The notes beneath the pieces were generated by a model. The model worked only from the letters and a program-made list of their open reading frames with translations. It ran no database searches and was not told the DNA's origin. This document shows positions 24,986-32,992 of a stretch of DNA of 64,000 nt, piece by piece. The translations under genes and the position numbers were made by a program. Origin of the DNA: Pelomonas sp039929605 (GTDB lineage: Bacteria; Pseudomonadota; Gammaproteobacteria; Burkholderiales; Burkholderiaceae_C); the NCBI RefSeq assembly GCF_039929605.1, contig NZ_JBDSQX010000133.1, positions 31,324-95,323 of the forward strand, in the 5' to 3' direction. Position 1 is the stretch's first letter; every line of letters starts with the position of its first letter.

Positions 24986-25248
24986 TCTTCCTGCTCCATG
25001 CCAATCGCGACCAGGGGCGCGAGTGCCTCAGCCACGCCCCGCAAGGCATGCCACGGCCGGGGACCGCTCGCGGCCTCGTTCAGCAGGGCGGCCAAAACGT
25101 CGACACGCACGGTCGGATCGCCCGAAGTCATGAACACGTCCAGCAGTTCGCTGCAGCGGGCGCGGGCGCGAGCGTCATTGGCAGCGGCGGTCGGCGGCAG
25201 TGCTGCACGGGTACTGATCGGACCCTTGTGCGTTTGGCTACCGTTCAT
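24982..25248 (-). CDS. Hypothetical island protein, 88 residues
   Basis: The ATG at 25248 is used, which overlaps the previous stop as TAATG; a frame open further upstream is mostly the other gene's shadow. The sequence (MNGSQTHKGPISTRAALPPTAAAND, then CSELLDVFMTSGDPTVRVDVLAALLNEAAS) is helical and unrecognised. Tight packing with neighbours supports that it is real. Confidence 0.45.
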   Translation of the reverse strand: MNGSQTHKGPISTRAALPPTAAANDARARARCSELLDVFMTSGDPTVRVDVLAALLNEAASGPRPWHALRGVAEALAPLVAIGMEQEE

Positions 25249-25514
25249 TACGTGTTGCCCTGGGCCTGGATGAAACGTCGGGCTTCGGAGGAGCGGATGC
25301 GCGTGCAGCGCTTTCCCATCTTTACGACCGCCAGTTCGCCCGCAGCGATCTTGCGGTTGACGGTGGAAGTCGAAAGGCCCGCTGCCTGGGCAAACGTCTT
25401 GATGCGCAGCAGCGCGTCTTCGAGTTGCAGGACCTGGAGGGGTTGCGGGTTGTGGTCGTTGCCGCGAGCCGCCGTCGTTGTTGTGGACTTCATGGGTGCG
25501 TCTTGAATGGACAT
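25248..25514 (-). CDS. Excisionase-like helix-turn-helix protein, 88 residues
   Basis: The C-terminal half shows the AlpA/excisionase pattern (EDALLRIKTFAQAAGLSTSTVNRKIAAGELAVVKMGKRCTRIRSSEARRFIQA). ATG 25514 is taken as start; ATG 25493 would still keep the whole domain. It lies just downstream of the integrase region in the leftward operon, where an excisionase is commonly found. Confidence 0.6.
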   Translation of the reverse strand: MSIQDAPMKSTTTTAARGNDHNPQPLQVLQLEDALLRIKTFAQAAGLSTSTVNRKIAAGELAVVKMGKRCTRIRSSEARRFIQAQGNT

Positions 25515-25593
25515 GCACCGATGTTCAAGGTCGTACCCTGGGCGCCACAAGGCCGGGCACCGGGCCAGTTCTGCCCGGGGTAGCCGCCCGAAG

Positions 25594-26226
25594 TCAGGCG
25601 TCCTTAATTCGCCCGTCGGCGCGCATTCGTTTCCATGCGCGCAACATCATTTCCGGGCTGTAGCCAAGTTCAACGCCTATCGATTCCCTGAGAGGCCAGG
25701 GCTTGTTGCCGAGAGGTGCCTTTGGCATCTTCAGCGGGTCGATATCTCGCTGCCGAAGCTTTTCGAGGATATTCGTATCCCGCTGCTCGCTCGTCAGCCT
25801 CGGCCGCCCATTTTTCAGCTGCGTCGGCACAGCACCGGCTTTCTCGGATTCGCTTCCAAAGCGTTCGACAGCCAGTGTCAGCGCTTCACTGACGTCGACT
25901 ACGCCTGTTCGAGCTGGGTCTAGTTTGCGGGTCAGGAGCGCGATCAACTGCACATGCGATATGAGCAACTTGCTTGCTTCGGCATCGGCGACCTTCTCCG
26001 CAAACTCTGCGGCCCAGCTAGGCCAAACAAAGCGGCTGCGCTCATCCAATCCAAAAAAACGCGCACTGAACTGCAAGGGAGACAACAAGTCGTTCGGGTC
26101 GAGAGGCGGCGCGGCCAGAGCTTTGATATCGGTGCTTGAAAGGGTCTCTGCCTTCGCAATGTCTCCTTGTCGAACTTGATCCTCGTTGAGGATCTTGTTG
26201 ATGGCCGAGCGGGCGGGGTGATCCAT
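25594..26226 (-). CDS. Hypothetical island protein, 210 residues
   Basis: The protein begins MDHPARSAINKILNEDQ and is soluble. The middle is helical (VWPSWAAEFAEKVADAEASKLLISHVQLIALLTRKLD). The basic C-terminal region (NGRPRLTSEQRDTNILEKLRQRDIDP) could bind DNA. Base composition is lower in GC than the surroundings, as expected of recently acquired DNA. It lies between the integrase and the HTH gene. Function unknown. Confidence 0.55.
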   Translation of the reverse strand: MDHPARSAINKILNEDQVRQGDIAKAETLSSTDIKALAAPPLDPNDLLSPLQFSARFFGLDERSRFVWPSWAAEFAEKVADAEASKLLISHVQLIALLTRKLDPARTGVVDVSEALTLAVERFGSESEKAGAVPTQLKNGRPRLTSEQRDTNILEKLRQRDIDPLKMPKAPLGNKPWPLRESIGVELGYSPEMMLRAWKRMRADGRIKDA

Positions 26227-26274
26227 GTGCGTTGAAGCGTCAATCAGTTAGGGCAACCGTTAAGGCCAGCATTT

Positions 26275-27525
26275 TCAATGGCGTCCTGCCGCTTTGAACT
26301 CGATCACCTTGGCGCCGCCCTTGAGCTGGTCCAGGTAGTCCGCCCAAGCCTTCATCAGCGCCCGGCGCTGCTCCATGAACTCGGCGCGGTCGTAGGCCAT
26401 GCCCAGCGGGCCGGACTTGCCGTGCGCGAGCTGGGCCTCAATGACATCGGGCGAGACGCCAGGCAGGCGCTCAATGATCAGCGTGCGGGCCATCGCGCGA
26501 AAGCCGTGCGGTGTCATCTCGCCGTTCTCGTACCCCAGGCGGCGCAGCGCCGTGCGGACGGTGTTCTCGCTCATGCAGCGTTCGCCGGTCAGCAGCGACG
26601 GGAACGCGTAGCGGCCATGCCCCGTCAGCGGCTGCAGTTCCTTCAGCAGCGCCACGGCCTGCGAGGCAAGCGGCACGAGGTGTGGCCGGCCATTCTCTTT
26701 GCCATGGATGGTGCGCTTCATCTTGCCCGCCGGGATCGTCCACAGCCCCTCGTCGAGGTTTACCTCGGCCCACTCCATTGCGCGGATGTTCCCCGGCCGC
26801 TGGAAGAGCAGGGCAGACAGGACCAGCGCCACCCGCGTGGCAGGCTGACCGGTATAGCTGTCGAAGCCGCGCAGCAGCTCGCCCACCTTCGCCGGCTCAA
26901 GGATGGCGGCCATGTGCTTGACGTTGTGGGCTACTAAGGCGCCCCGCAGGTCGCCGGCTGGGTTGCTGGTGCAGCGTCCTGTGGCGATGCCGTACTTGAA
27001 GACCTGGCCAGCGGAGCCGCGCAAGTCGTGAGCCATCTGCGTAGCGCCCCTCGCCTCAACGCGGCGGATTGTCTGCAACAGCAGCGGAGCGGTGACTTCA
27101 GGCAGGGGAACAGAGCCGAGCCAGGGGAACAGATCCTTCTCGACGGCGCGCAGCCAGTGCTTCGCGTGGCCTTCGCTCCAGCCCTTGGCCTGGCTGGCGT
27201 GGAACTCCCGCGCCACGACTTCAAAGGTCTGCGCGCTGTTGACCATCGCAGCGACCTTGGCGACGCGACGGGCCTGGACGGGATCCCTGCCCTCCTCGCG
27301 GCTCTTTCGCGCCTTCTCGCGCCCTTCCCGGGCTTCCTTGAGGCTGACCGCCGGGTAGTTGCCCAGGGCAAGCCGCTTTTCCTTGCCGCCGAACCGATAC
27401 TTGACGAACCAGCGCTTCGATCCGGTGGCGGCCACCTCCAGGTATAGGCCGCCCGCGTCAGCGAGCCGTGCACGGGGCTTGTCGGGCGGGCAACTGGCGT
27501 TGCGGCAGGCGGCGTCGGTCAGCAT
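26275..27525 (-). CDS. int: P4-type tyrosine integrase
   Basis: This 416-residue recombinase integrates the island at tRNA-Leu. The N-terminal arm-binding domain (DUF4102 type) contains GLYLEVAATGSKRWFVKYRFGGKEKRLALGNYPAVSLKEAR. The catalytic domain shows Arg243 (FQRPGNIRAMEW), HLVPL, PHGFR with His340 and Arg343, LAHGK with His368, and Tyr378 in MAYDRAEF, so it appears intact. The start lies about 190 nt from the tRNA 3' end, with the arm-type repeats between them, so binding of integrase could repress its own promoter. Confidence 0.94.
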   Translation of the reverse strand: MLTDAACRNASCPPDKPRARLADAGGLYLEVAATGSKRWFVKYRFGGKEKRLALGNYPAVSLKEAREGREKARKSREEGRDPVQARRVAKVAAMVNSAQTFEVVAREFHASQAKGWSEGHAKHWLRAVEKDLFPWLGSVPLPEVTAPLLLQTIRRVEARGATQMAHDLRGSAGQVFKYGIATGRCTSNPAGDLRGALVAHNVKHMAAILEPAKVGELLRGFDSYTGQPATRVALVLSALLFQRPGNIRAMEWAEVNLDEGLWTIPAGKMKRTIHGKENGRPHLVPLASQAVALLKELQPLTGHGRYAFPSLLTGERCMSENTVRTALRRLGYENGEMTPHGFRAMARTLIIERLPGVSPDVIEAQLAHGKSGPLGMAYDRAEFMEQRRALMKAWADYLDQLKGGAKVIEFKAAGRH

Positions 27526-27606
27526 GGGGGAACACCTTGGGGGAACGTTTGGCCCCGCTGCGGGGGAATGGTGATCTATTCCCCCGGATGTTCCCCTTGT
27601 TCCCCC
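27526..27606. repeat. Right-end integrase arm-type repeat array
   Basis: GGGGGAAC occurs at 27526 and 27539, GGGGGAAT at 27562, the inverted ATTCCCCC at 27578, GTTCCCC at 27590 and GTTCCCCC at 27599. Six near-identical copies in 81 nt, immediately upstream of the integrase, and two more at the left end of the island, fit arm-type integrase sites. Confidence 0.6.
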
Positions 27607-27711
27607 GAGATGTAAAGAGCCATTGTGAGCGGACCTGACACGAAAAAGGTGCCTAAGCCGTTGATTGACCTAGGCGCCTGAGGCGTTGTGAGCAGTCCTG
27701 ATTCACTGATG

Positions 27712-27735
27712 TGGTGCGCGGGACGGGACTTGAAC
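27712..27735 (-). other. Right attachment site within tRNA-Leu 3' end
   Basis: These 24 nt are the T-arm end, acceptor strand and CCA of tRNA-Leu(UAA) and contain the CCCGTCCCG core shared with the left site at 13322. The tRNA remains complete after integration, as usual for this integrase class. Confidence 0.5.
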
Positions 27736-27799
27736 CCGTACGCCTGTTGAGGGCGGCGGATTTTAAGTCCGCTGCGTTTACCGATTTCGCCACCCGCGC
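27712..27799 (-). tRNA. tRNA-Leu (UAA)
   Basis: The sequence folds as a class II tRNA: acceptor GCGCGGG/CCCGCGC, D-arm TGGCGAAATCGGT, anticodon stem GCGGA/TCCGC around CTTAAAA (anticodon UAA), a long variable arm and GGTTCAAGTCC in the T-arm, with encoded CCA. It is the integration target of the island. Confidence 0.95.
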
Positions 27800-27833
27800 A
27801 GCTATCGAATTATCCAGCCCGCACAAATGAAAA

Positions 27834-27860
27834 CGGGAGATTCGATCAACGAATCTCCCG
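27834..27860 (-). terminator. Hairpin terminator between tRNA-Gly and tRNA-Leu
   Basis: On the minus strand an 11-bp stem CGGGAGATTCG / CGAATCTCCCG with a 5-nt loop is followed by TTTTC. It may end most tRNA-Gly transcripts or act as a processing stem before tRNA-Leu. Confidence 0.6.
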
Positions 27861-27867
27861 TAAGGAG

Positions 27868-27943
27868 TGGAGCGGGATAAGAGACTCGAACTCTCGACCT
27901 ATACCTTGGCAAGGTATCGCTCTACCAACTGAGCTAATCCCGC
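27868..27943 (-). tRNA. tRNA-Gly (GCC), copy 1
   Basis: A 76-nt cloverleaf with acceptor GCGGGAT/ATCCCGC, anticodon GCC in TTGCCAA, T-arm GAGTTCGAGTC and encoded CCA. It is identical to the copies at 27984 and 28233. Confidence 0.95.
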
Positions 27944-27983
27944 ATCGCCGACATGCCTTGCAGCACATCGTGGCGTTAAACAC

Positions 27984-28059
27984 TGGAGCGGGATAAGAGA
28001 CTCGAACTCTCGACCTATACCTTGGCAAGGTATCGCTCTACCAACTGAGCTAATCCCGC
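27984..28059 (-). tRNA. tRNA-Gly (GCC), copy 2
   Basis: Identical 76-nt tRNA-Gly with anticodon GCC and encoded CCA, 40 nt from copy 1. Confidence 0.95.
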
Positions 28060-28071
28060 AGTGTCTTTTTG

Positions 28072-28145
28072 TGGAGGCGCGATCCGGAGTCGAACCGGAC
28101 TAACCGGATTTGCAATCCGGGGCATAACCGCTTTGCTATCGCGCC
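28072..28145 (-). tRNA. tRNA-Cys (GCA)
   Basis: A 74-nt cloverleaf with acceptor GGCGCGA/TCGCGCC, anticodon loop TTGCAAA (anticodon GCA), T-arm CCGGTTCGACTCCGG and encoded CCA. Confidence 0.95.
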
Positions 28146-28184
28146 GCCGTAAACCCTATCAAAACCGTTTGGCGCGGCTTTGAC

Positions 28185-28211
28185 GAAAAAGGGAAGCCTG
28201 GGCTTCCCTTT
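28185..28211 (-). terminator. Terminator-like hairpin between tRNA-Gly copy 3 and tRNA-Cys
   Basis: On the minus strand an 11-bp stem AAAGGGAAGCC / GGCTTCCCTTT with a 2-nt gap at the tip runs into TTTTTCG. In a tRNA operon it may be a partial terminator or a processing hairpin. Confidence 0.5.
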
Positions 28212-28232
28212 CGGAAAAATTCCTGAAAAACC

Positions 28233-28308
28233 TGGAGCGGGATAAGAGACTCGAACTCTCGACCTATACCTTGGCAAGGTATCGCTCTACCAACTGAGCT
28301 AATCCCGC
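28233..28308 (-). tRNA. tRNA-Gly (GCC), copy 3
   Basis: Third identical 76-nt tRNA-Gly(GCC). It is the first of the Gly-Cys-Gly-Gly-Leu cluster in transcription order, just downstream of lon. Confidence 0.95.
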
Positions 28309-28384
28309 ATTTGCTGAACAGTTGCCCGTTCAGCGAAGCCGGCAGTGTAACCCGATTTTTGGTCGGATGACAAGCCGGCTGCAC

Positions 28385-30802
28385 TCAGTGAGGCACGACC
28401 GTGCTCTTGGCCGCCGCCGCCTCTTCCGGCTTGGCCGCCGCGACGGCGACTTCTTCGTCCGGCAGCGGCAAGGGCATGGTTTCCAGAGCGACCTCAAGGA
28501 CGTGCTCGATCCAGCGGACCGGAACGATCTCGAGCTGGTTCTTCACGTTCTCGGGGATGTCCTGCAGGTCCTTGACGTTGTCTTCCGGAATCATCACGGT
28601 CTTGATGCCACCACGGTGAGCCGCGAGCAGCTTCTCCTTCAAACCGCCAATCGCCGTCACCTCGCCGCGCAGCGTGATTTCGCCGGTCATCGCCACATCG
28701 GCGCGCACCGGGATGCCGGTCAGCGCCGACACGAAGGCCGTCGTCATCGCAGCACCGGCGCTCGGGCCGTCCTTGGGTGTTGCCCCGTCGGGCACGTGGA
28801 CGTGCACGTCACGCTTTTCGAAGACCTCGTCCTTCAGCCCCAAGCGACGGGCGCGTGAACGCACCACGGTGCGTGCGGCCTCGACGGACTCCTTCATCAC
28901 GTCGCCCAGCGAGCCGGTACGGATGATGTTGCCCTTGCCCGGCATCGCGGTGGCTTCGATGGTCAGCAGATCGCCGCCCACTTCGGTCCATGCAAGGCCG
29001 ACGACTTGGCCGACCTGGTTCTTCTTCTCGGCGCGACCGAAGTCGTACTTGCGCACGCCGAGGAAGTCGTTGAGGTTGTCCTCGGTGACCGTGACCTTGC
29101 CCTCGTAAGTCTTGAGCTGAACGCCCTTGACCACCTTGCGGCAGATCTTGGACATCTCGCGTTCAAGCGAGCGCACACCGGCTTCACGGGTGTAGTAGCG
29201 AATGATGCCGCGCACGGCGGACTCGGTGACGTCCATCTCCTCGTCCAGCACGCCGTTGTTCTTGCGTTGCTTGGGCAGCAGATACGTCTGCGCGATGTTG
29301 ACCTTCTCGTCCTCGGTGTAGCCCGACAGGCGAATGACTTCCATCCGGTCCAGCAGGGCCGGCGGGATATTCATCGAGTTGGAGGTGGCCACGAACATCA
29401 CGTCGGACAGGTCGAAGTCGACCTCGACGTAGTGATCGCCGAAAGTGTGGTTCTGCTCGGGGTCCAGCACTTCGAGCAGGGCCGACGAGGGGTCGCCGCG
29501 GAAATCCATGCCCAGCTTGTCGATCTCGTCGAGCAGGAACAGCGGGTTGCGCGTGCCGACCTTGGACAGGCTCTGCAGCACCTTGCCCGGCATGGAGCCG
29601 ATGTAAGTGCGGCGGTGGCCGCGGATCTCGGCTTCATCGCGCACGCCGCCCAGCGCCATGCGGATGAACTTGCGGCCGGTGGCTCGCGCCACGCTCTGGC
29701 CGAGCGAGGTCTTGCCGACGCCCGGGGGGCCGACCAGGCACAGGATGGGTGCCTTGACCTTCTCGACGCGCTGTTGCACCGCGAGATATTCAAGGATGCG
29801 GTCCTTGACCTTCTCAAGGCCGTAGTGGTCTTCGTTCAGCACGTCCTCGGCGTTCTTGAGGTCATGCTTGATCTTGGTCTTCTTGCTCCAGGGCAGGTTG
29901 ACCAGGGTGTCGATGTAGTTGCGCACCACGGTCGCCTCGGCGGACATGGGCGACATCAGCTTGAGCTTCTTCAGCTCGGCGTCAGCCTTCTTGCGTGCCT
30001 CCTTGGGCATGCGGGCCGCGACGATCTTCTTCTCGAGCTCCTCCATGTCGGCGCCTTCTTCGCCGTCACCGAGTTCCTTCTGGATGGCCTTGACCTGCTC
30101 GTTCAGGTAGTACTCGCGCTGGCTCTTTTCCATCTGGCGCTTGACGCGGCCTCGGATGCGCTTTTCAACCTGCAAGATGTCGACTTCATGCTCGAGCAGG
30201 TCGAGCAGCTTCTCCAGGCGCTTGGCCACTTCGGCTAGATCCAGCACGGCCTGCTTGGCGTCAAGCTTGAGCGGCAGATGGGCGGCGATGGTGTCACCCA
30301 GGCGGCCCGGATCGTCGATGCCGCCGATGGACGTGAGGATTTCGGGCGGGATCTTCTTATTTAGCTTGACGTATTGATCGAACTGCTGCGTGACGGCGCG
30401 GCGCAGGGCCTCGACTTCAGGCGCGTGCTCGGTCTCGGGCGGGATGGGCGTGACTTCGGCAACGAAGTGCTCGCCCGGCTCGGTGATGGACAGGGTCGTC
30501 GCACGTTGCAGGCCTTCGACCAACACCTTCACGGTGCCGTCGGGCAGCTTCAGCATCTGCAGGATGCTGGAGACGCAGCCGACCTCGAACATGTCTTCGG
30601 GCTTGGGCTCGTCCTTGCCGGCGGCCTTCTGGGCGACCAGCATGATCTGGCGGCCGGCCTCCATCGCGGCTTCCAAGGCCTTGATGGATTTGGGGCGCCC
30701 GACGAACAGCGGGATGACCATGTGCGGGAAGACGACAACATCGCGCAGCGGCAGCAGCGGCAGCGTGATGGGGTCGGCGGGGAGGATGGGGTGTCCGGAC
30801 AT
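28385..30802 (-). CDS. lon: ATP-dependent protease Lon
   Basis: The 805-residue cytoplasmic protease degrades misfolded and regulatory proteins. It has the N-terminal Lon substrate domain (LPLLPLRDVVVFPHMVIPLFVGR), a coiled-coil region, the AAA+ module with Walker A GPPGVGKTS near residue 357 and Walker B FLLDEIDK, and the protease domain. The catalytic Ser lies in DGPSAGAAM (near residue 682) and the Lys in GGLKEKLLAA. The C-terminal tail is Ala/Glu-rich. It lies downstream of clpX in a tig-clpP-clpX-lon array. An 8-bp hairpin precedes its ribosome site. Confidence 0.97.
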   Translation of the reverse strand: MSGHPILPADPITLPLLPLRDVVVFPHMVIPLFVGRPKSIKALEAAMEAGRQIMLVAQKAAGKDEPKPEDMFEVGCVSSILQMLKLPDGTVKVLVEGLQRATTLSITEPGEHFVAEVTPIPPETEHAPEVEALRRAVTQQFDQYVKLNKKIPPEILTSIGGIDDPGRLGDTIAAHLPLKLDAKQAVLDLAEVAKRLEKLLDLLEHEVDILQVEKRIRGRVKRQMEKSQREYYLNEQVKAIQKELGDGEEGADMEELEKKIVAARMPKEARKKADAELKKLKLMSPMSAEATVVRNYIDTLVNLPWSKKTKIKHDLKNAEDVLNEDHYGLEKVKDRILEYLAVQQRVEKVKAPILCLVGPPGVGKTSLGQSVARATGRKFIRMALGGVRDEAEIRGHRRTYIGSMPGKVLQSLSKVGTRNPLFLLDEIDKLGMDFRGDPSSALLEVLDPEQNHTFGDHYVEVDFDLSDVMFVATSNSMNIPPALLDRMEVIRLSGYTEDEKVNIAQTYLLPKQRKNNGVLDEEMDVTESAVRGIIRYYTREAGVRSLEREMSKICRKVVKGVQLKTYEGKVTVTEDNLNDFLGVRKYDFGRAEKKNQVGQVVGLAWTEVGGDLLTIEATAMPGKGNIIRTGSLGDVMKESVEAARTVVRSRARRLGLKDEVFEKRDVHVHVPDGATPKDGPSAGAAMTTAFVSALTGIPVRADVAMTGEITLRGEVTAIGGLKEKLLAAHRGGIKTVMIPEDNVKDLQDIPENVKNQLEIVPVRWIEHVLEVALETMPLPLPDEEVAVAAAKPEEAAAAKSTVVPH

Positions 30803-30816
30803 GAAGACCTCTCTTT

Positions 30817-30839
30817 CTCAGGCCGATGTGCGGCCTGAG
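30817..30839 (-). promoter_or_regulatory. Hairpin in the lon leader
   Basis: CTCAGGCC and GGCCTGAG form a perfect 8-bp stem with a 7-nt loop, ending 14 nt before the lon ATG and just before the AGAGAGG ribosome site. It has no U-run, so it looks like an RNA stability or translation element rather than a terminator. Confidence 0.4.
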
Positions 30840-30872
30840 GGGGCGATTGCAAGTTGAGGGCTTAGTGGGGGT

Positions 30873-32141
30873 TCAGGCGCTGGCTTTTTGTTCGCGATAA
30901 ACCAGCAAGGGACGTGCCGAGGTGTCCTCGATGTTGTGCTCGTCCAGCACGACCTTCTCGACGCCATCAAGCGCGGGCAGGTCGAACATGGTGTCGATCA
31001 GCGACTGTTCCATGATGGAACGCAGGCCGCGCGCGCCGGTCTTGCGGGCCAGCGCCTTGCGGGCGATGGCGGCGAGTGCCGGCTTGCGGATTTCAAGCTC
31101 CACACCGTCCATCTGGAACAGCTGCTGGTACTGTTTCAGCAGCGCGTTCTTGGGCTCGGTCAGGATCTGCACCAGCGCGTCCTCCGTCAGTTCGCCCAAC
31201 GTCGCGACGACGGGCAGGCGGCCGACGAGTTCGGGGATGAGGCCGAACTTGATGATGTCCTCGGGCTCGCACTCGCGGAAGACCTCGCCGACGCGCTTGT
31301 CGGACTTGCTCTTCACGGTCGCGCCGAAGCCGATGCCGGACTTCTCGCTGCGGTTCTGGATGACCTTTTCCAGGCCATCAAAAGCGCCACCGCAGATGAA
31401 CAGGATGTTGGTCGTGTCGATCTGCAGGAAATCCTGGTTGGGGTGCTTGCGGCCGCCCTGCGGCGGCACCGAAGCCATCGTGCCTTCGACGAGCTTGAGC
31501 AGCGCCTGCTGCACGCCCTCGCCGGACACGTCCCGCGTGATGGAGGGGTTATCGGCCTTGCGCGAGATCTTGTCGATCTCGTCGATGTAGACGATGCCGC
31601 GCTGCGCACGCTCGACGTCGTAATTGCAGTTCTGCAGCAGCTTCTGGATGATGTTCTCGACGTCCTCGCCGACGTAACCGGCTTCGGTCAGCGTCGTCGC
31701 GTCGGCGATGACGAACGGCACGTTGAGCAGGCGGGCCAGCGTCTGTGCCAGCAGCGTCTTGCCGGAGCCGGTTGGGCCGATCAGCAGGATGTTGCTCTTG
31801 GACAGCTCGACCGAGTCCTTACTCGTCGCCATGTGGCGCAGGCGCTTGTAATGGTTGTAGACGGCGACGGCGAGGGTGCGCTTGGCGACGTCCTGGCCGA
31901 TGACGTACTGGTCGAGGCTGGCCTTGATCTCGCTCGGCACGGGCAGGTCGGACTTGCCGGCGCGGGCGGCGGGCGCGGGCGCGGGAATCTCGTCGCGGAC
32001 GATGTCGTTGCAGAGTTCGATGCACTCGTCGCAGATGAAGACCGACGGACCGGCGATCAGCTTCTTGACCTCGTGCTGGCTCTTGCCGCAGAACGAGCAG
32101 TACAGAACTTTTTCGCTGGAGGTGCCTTTTTTGTCGGCCAT
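30873..32141 (-). CDS. clpX: ClpX ATPase, specificity subunit of ClpXP
   Basis: This 422-residue AAA+ unfoldase delivers substrates to ClpP. The zinc-binding domain has Cys15, Cys18, Cys37 and Cys40 (YCSFCGK and FICDECIELC). Walker A is GPTGSGKTLLA near residue 120, Walker B is VYIDEIDKI, and the pore segment and sensor regions are complete. The C-terminal region (ARGLRSIMEQSL) is typical. It follows clpP by 132 nt with a hairpin between them. Confidence 0.97.
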   Translation of the reverse strand: MADKKGTSSEKVLYCSFCGKSQHEVKKLIAGPSVFICDECIELCNDIVRDEIPAPAPAARAGKSDLPVPSEIKASLDQYVIGQDVAKRTLAVAVYNHYKRLRHMATSKDSVELSKSNILLIGPTGSGKTLLAQTLARLLNVPFVIADATTLTEAGYVGEDVENIIQKLLQNCNYDVERAQRGIVYIDEIDKISRKADNPSITRDVSGEGVQQALLKLVEGTMASVPPQGGRKHPNQDFLQIDTTNILFICGGAFDGLEKVIQNRSEKSGIGFGATVKSKSDKRVGEVFRECEPEDIIKFGLIPELVGRLPVVATLGELTEDALVQILTEPKNALLKQYQQLFQMDGVELEIRKPALAAIARKALARKTGARGLRSIMEQSLIDTMFDLPALDGVEKVVLDEHNIEDTSARPLLVYREQKASA

Positions 32142-32203
32142 GGGTCTGCTCGGGGATGCCAGTGATCAGGCGGGTGCCTGAATGATGATAGTCCAAACGA
32201 TCT

Positions 32204-32231
32204 CGGGGCCCTTGCGGGGATAAGGGCCCCG
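32204..32231 (-). terminator. Strong hairpin between clpP and clpX
   Basis: A 10-bp stem CGGGGCCCTT / AAGGGCCCCG with an 8-nt loop sits in the gap. On the minus strand it is followed by AGATCGTTTGG, not a proper U-run, so it may be only a partial terminator or a 3'-end stabiliser for clpP mRNA. Confidence 0.4.
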
Positions 32232-32273
32232 ATTTCGCTGCGAATCCGGGGGCCAGTTACAGCCCCTCACGAC

Positions 32274-32882
32274 TCAGGGGCGGTGTTCCAGCACCTGGTC
32301 GATCAGGCCGTAGTCCTTGGCCTCGGCGGCGGACATGAAATAGTCGCGCTCGGTGTCGGCCTGGATTTTCTCCAGGGTCTGGCCCGTGCGCTCGGCCAGC
32401 AGGCGATTCAGCGTGTCGCGAGTCTTCAGGATTTCACGCGCATGGATTTCAATGTCGGTCGCCTGGCCCTGAGCACCGCCCAGCGGCTGATGAATCATGA
32501 CCTTGGCGTTGGGCAGCGAGAAGCGCTTGCCCTTGGCGCCGGCTGCAAGCAGGAAGGCGCCCATGCTGGCCGCCATGCCCATACAGAGCGTCGAGACCTC
32601 GGGCTTGATGAACTGAATGGTGTCAAAGATGGACATGCCGGCCGACACGCTGCCGCCGGGGCTGTTGATGTAGAGCGAGATTTCCTTGTCGGGGTTCTCG
32701 CTCTCAAGGAACAGCAGCTGGGCGACGACGAGGTTGGCCACGCCGTCGTTGACCGGGCCGACCAGGAAAATGATGCGCTCGCGCAGCAGGCGCGAGTAGA
32801 TGTCGTACGCGCGCTCGCCGCGACCCGACTGTTCGATGACCATGGGCACCATGCCCAGATTGCTGGTTTCAAGCGCGCTCAT
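32274..32882 (-). CDS. clpP: ATP-dependent Clp protease proteolytic subunit
   Basis: The 202-residue serine peptidase forms the ClpP tetradecamer. The catalytic triad is visible: Ser106 in GMAASMGAF, His131 in VMIHQPLGG and Asp180 in TERDYFMS. The segment INSPGGSVSAGMSIFDTIQ forms the substrate groove. Length and motif spacing are standard. It is downstream of tig and upstream of clpX, the usual order. Confidence 0.97.
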   Translation of the reverse strand: MSALETSNLGMVPMVIEQSGRGERAYDIYSRLLRERIIFLVGPVNDGVANLVVAQLLFLESENPDKEISLYINSPGGSVSAGMSIFDTIQFIKPEVSTLCMGMAASMGAFLLAAGAKGKRFSLPNAKVMIHQPLGGAQGQATDIEIHAREILKTRDTLNRLLAERTGQTLEKIQADTERDYFMSAAEAKDYGLIDQVLEHRP

Positions 32883-32940
32883 TCAGATCCTTGGAAATTG
32901 GCGTTGTCGACTGACATGGGGACGAATTATGGCCACGCAA

Positions 32941-32975
32941 GAAAGAAGGCGCCGGGCCTCGCGGCGCGGCGCCTT
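32941..32975 (-). terminator. Terminator after tig
   Basis: On the minus strand AAGGCGCC / GGCGCCTT arms enclose a GC-rich loop and are followed by CTTTCTT. It stands between tig and clpP, so clpP probably also has its own promoter. Confidence 0.55.
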
Positions 32976-32992
32976 CCGGGCGTGTGGGCAAA

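Larger units (their letters stand above)
13322..27735. mobile_element. Integrated phage-derived island at tRNA-Leu(UAA)
   Basis: About 14.4 kb lies between murI and tRNA-Leu. The right end holds a P4-type integrase reading away from the tRNA 3' end. The left end carries a degenerate copy of that 3' end in the same orientation. Both ends carry GGGGGAAC repeats, likely integrase arm sites. Most cargo is one leftward set of genes: DNA-binding proteins, a replication pair, a small terminase subunit and a large virion-like protein. A shorter rightward set lies near the left end. No large terminase, portal, capsid, tail-tube, holin or transposase gene was found. The island is therefore a degenerate prophage or a satellite-like element, and cannot make virions alone. 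Confidence 0.75.
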
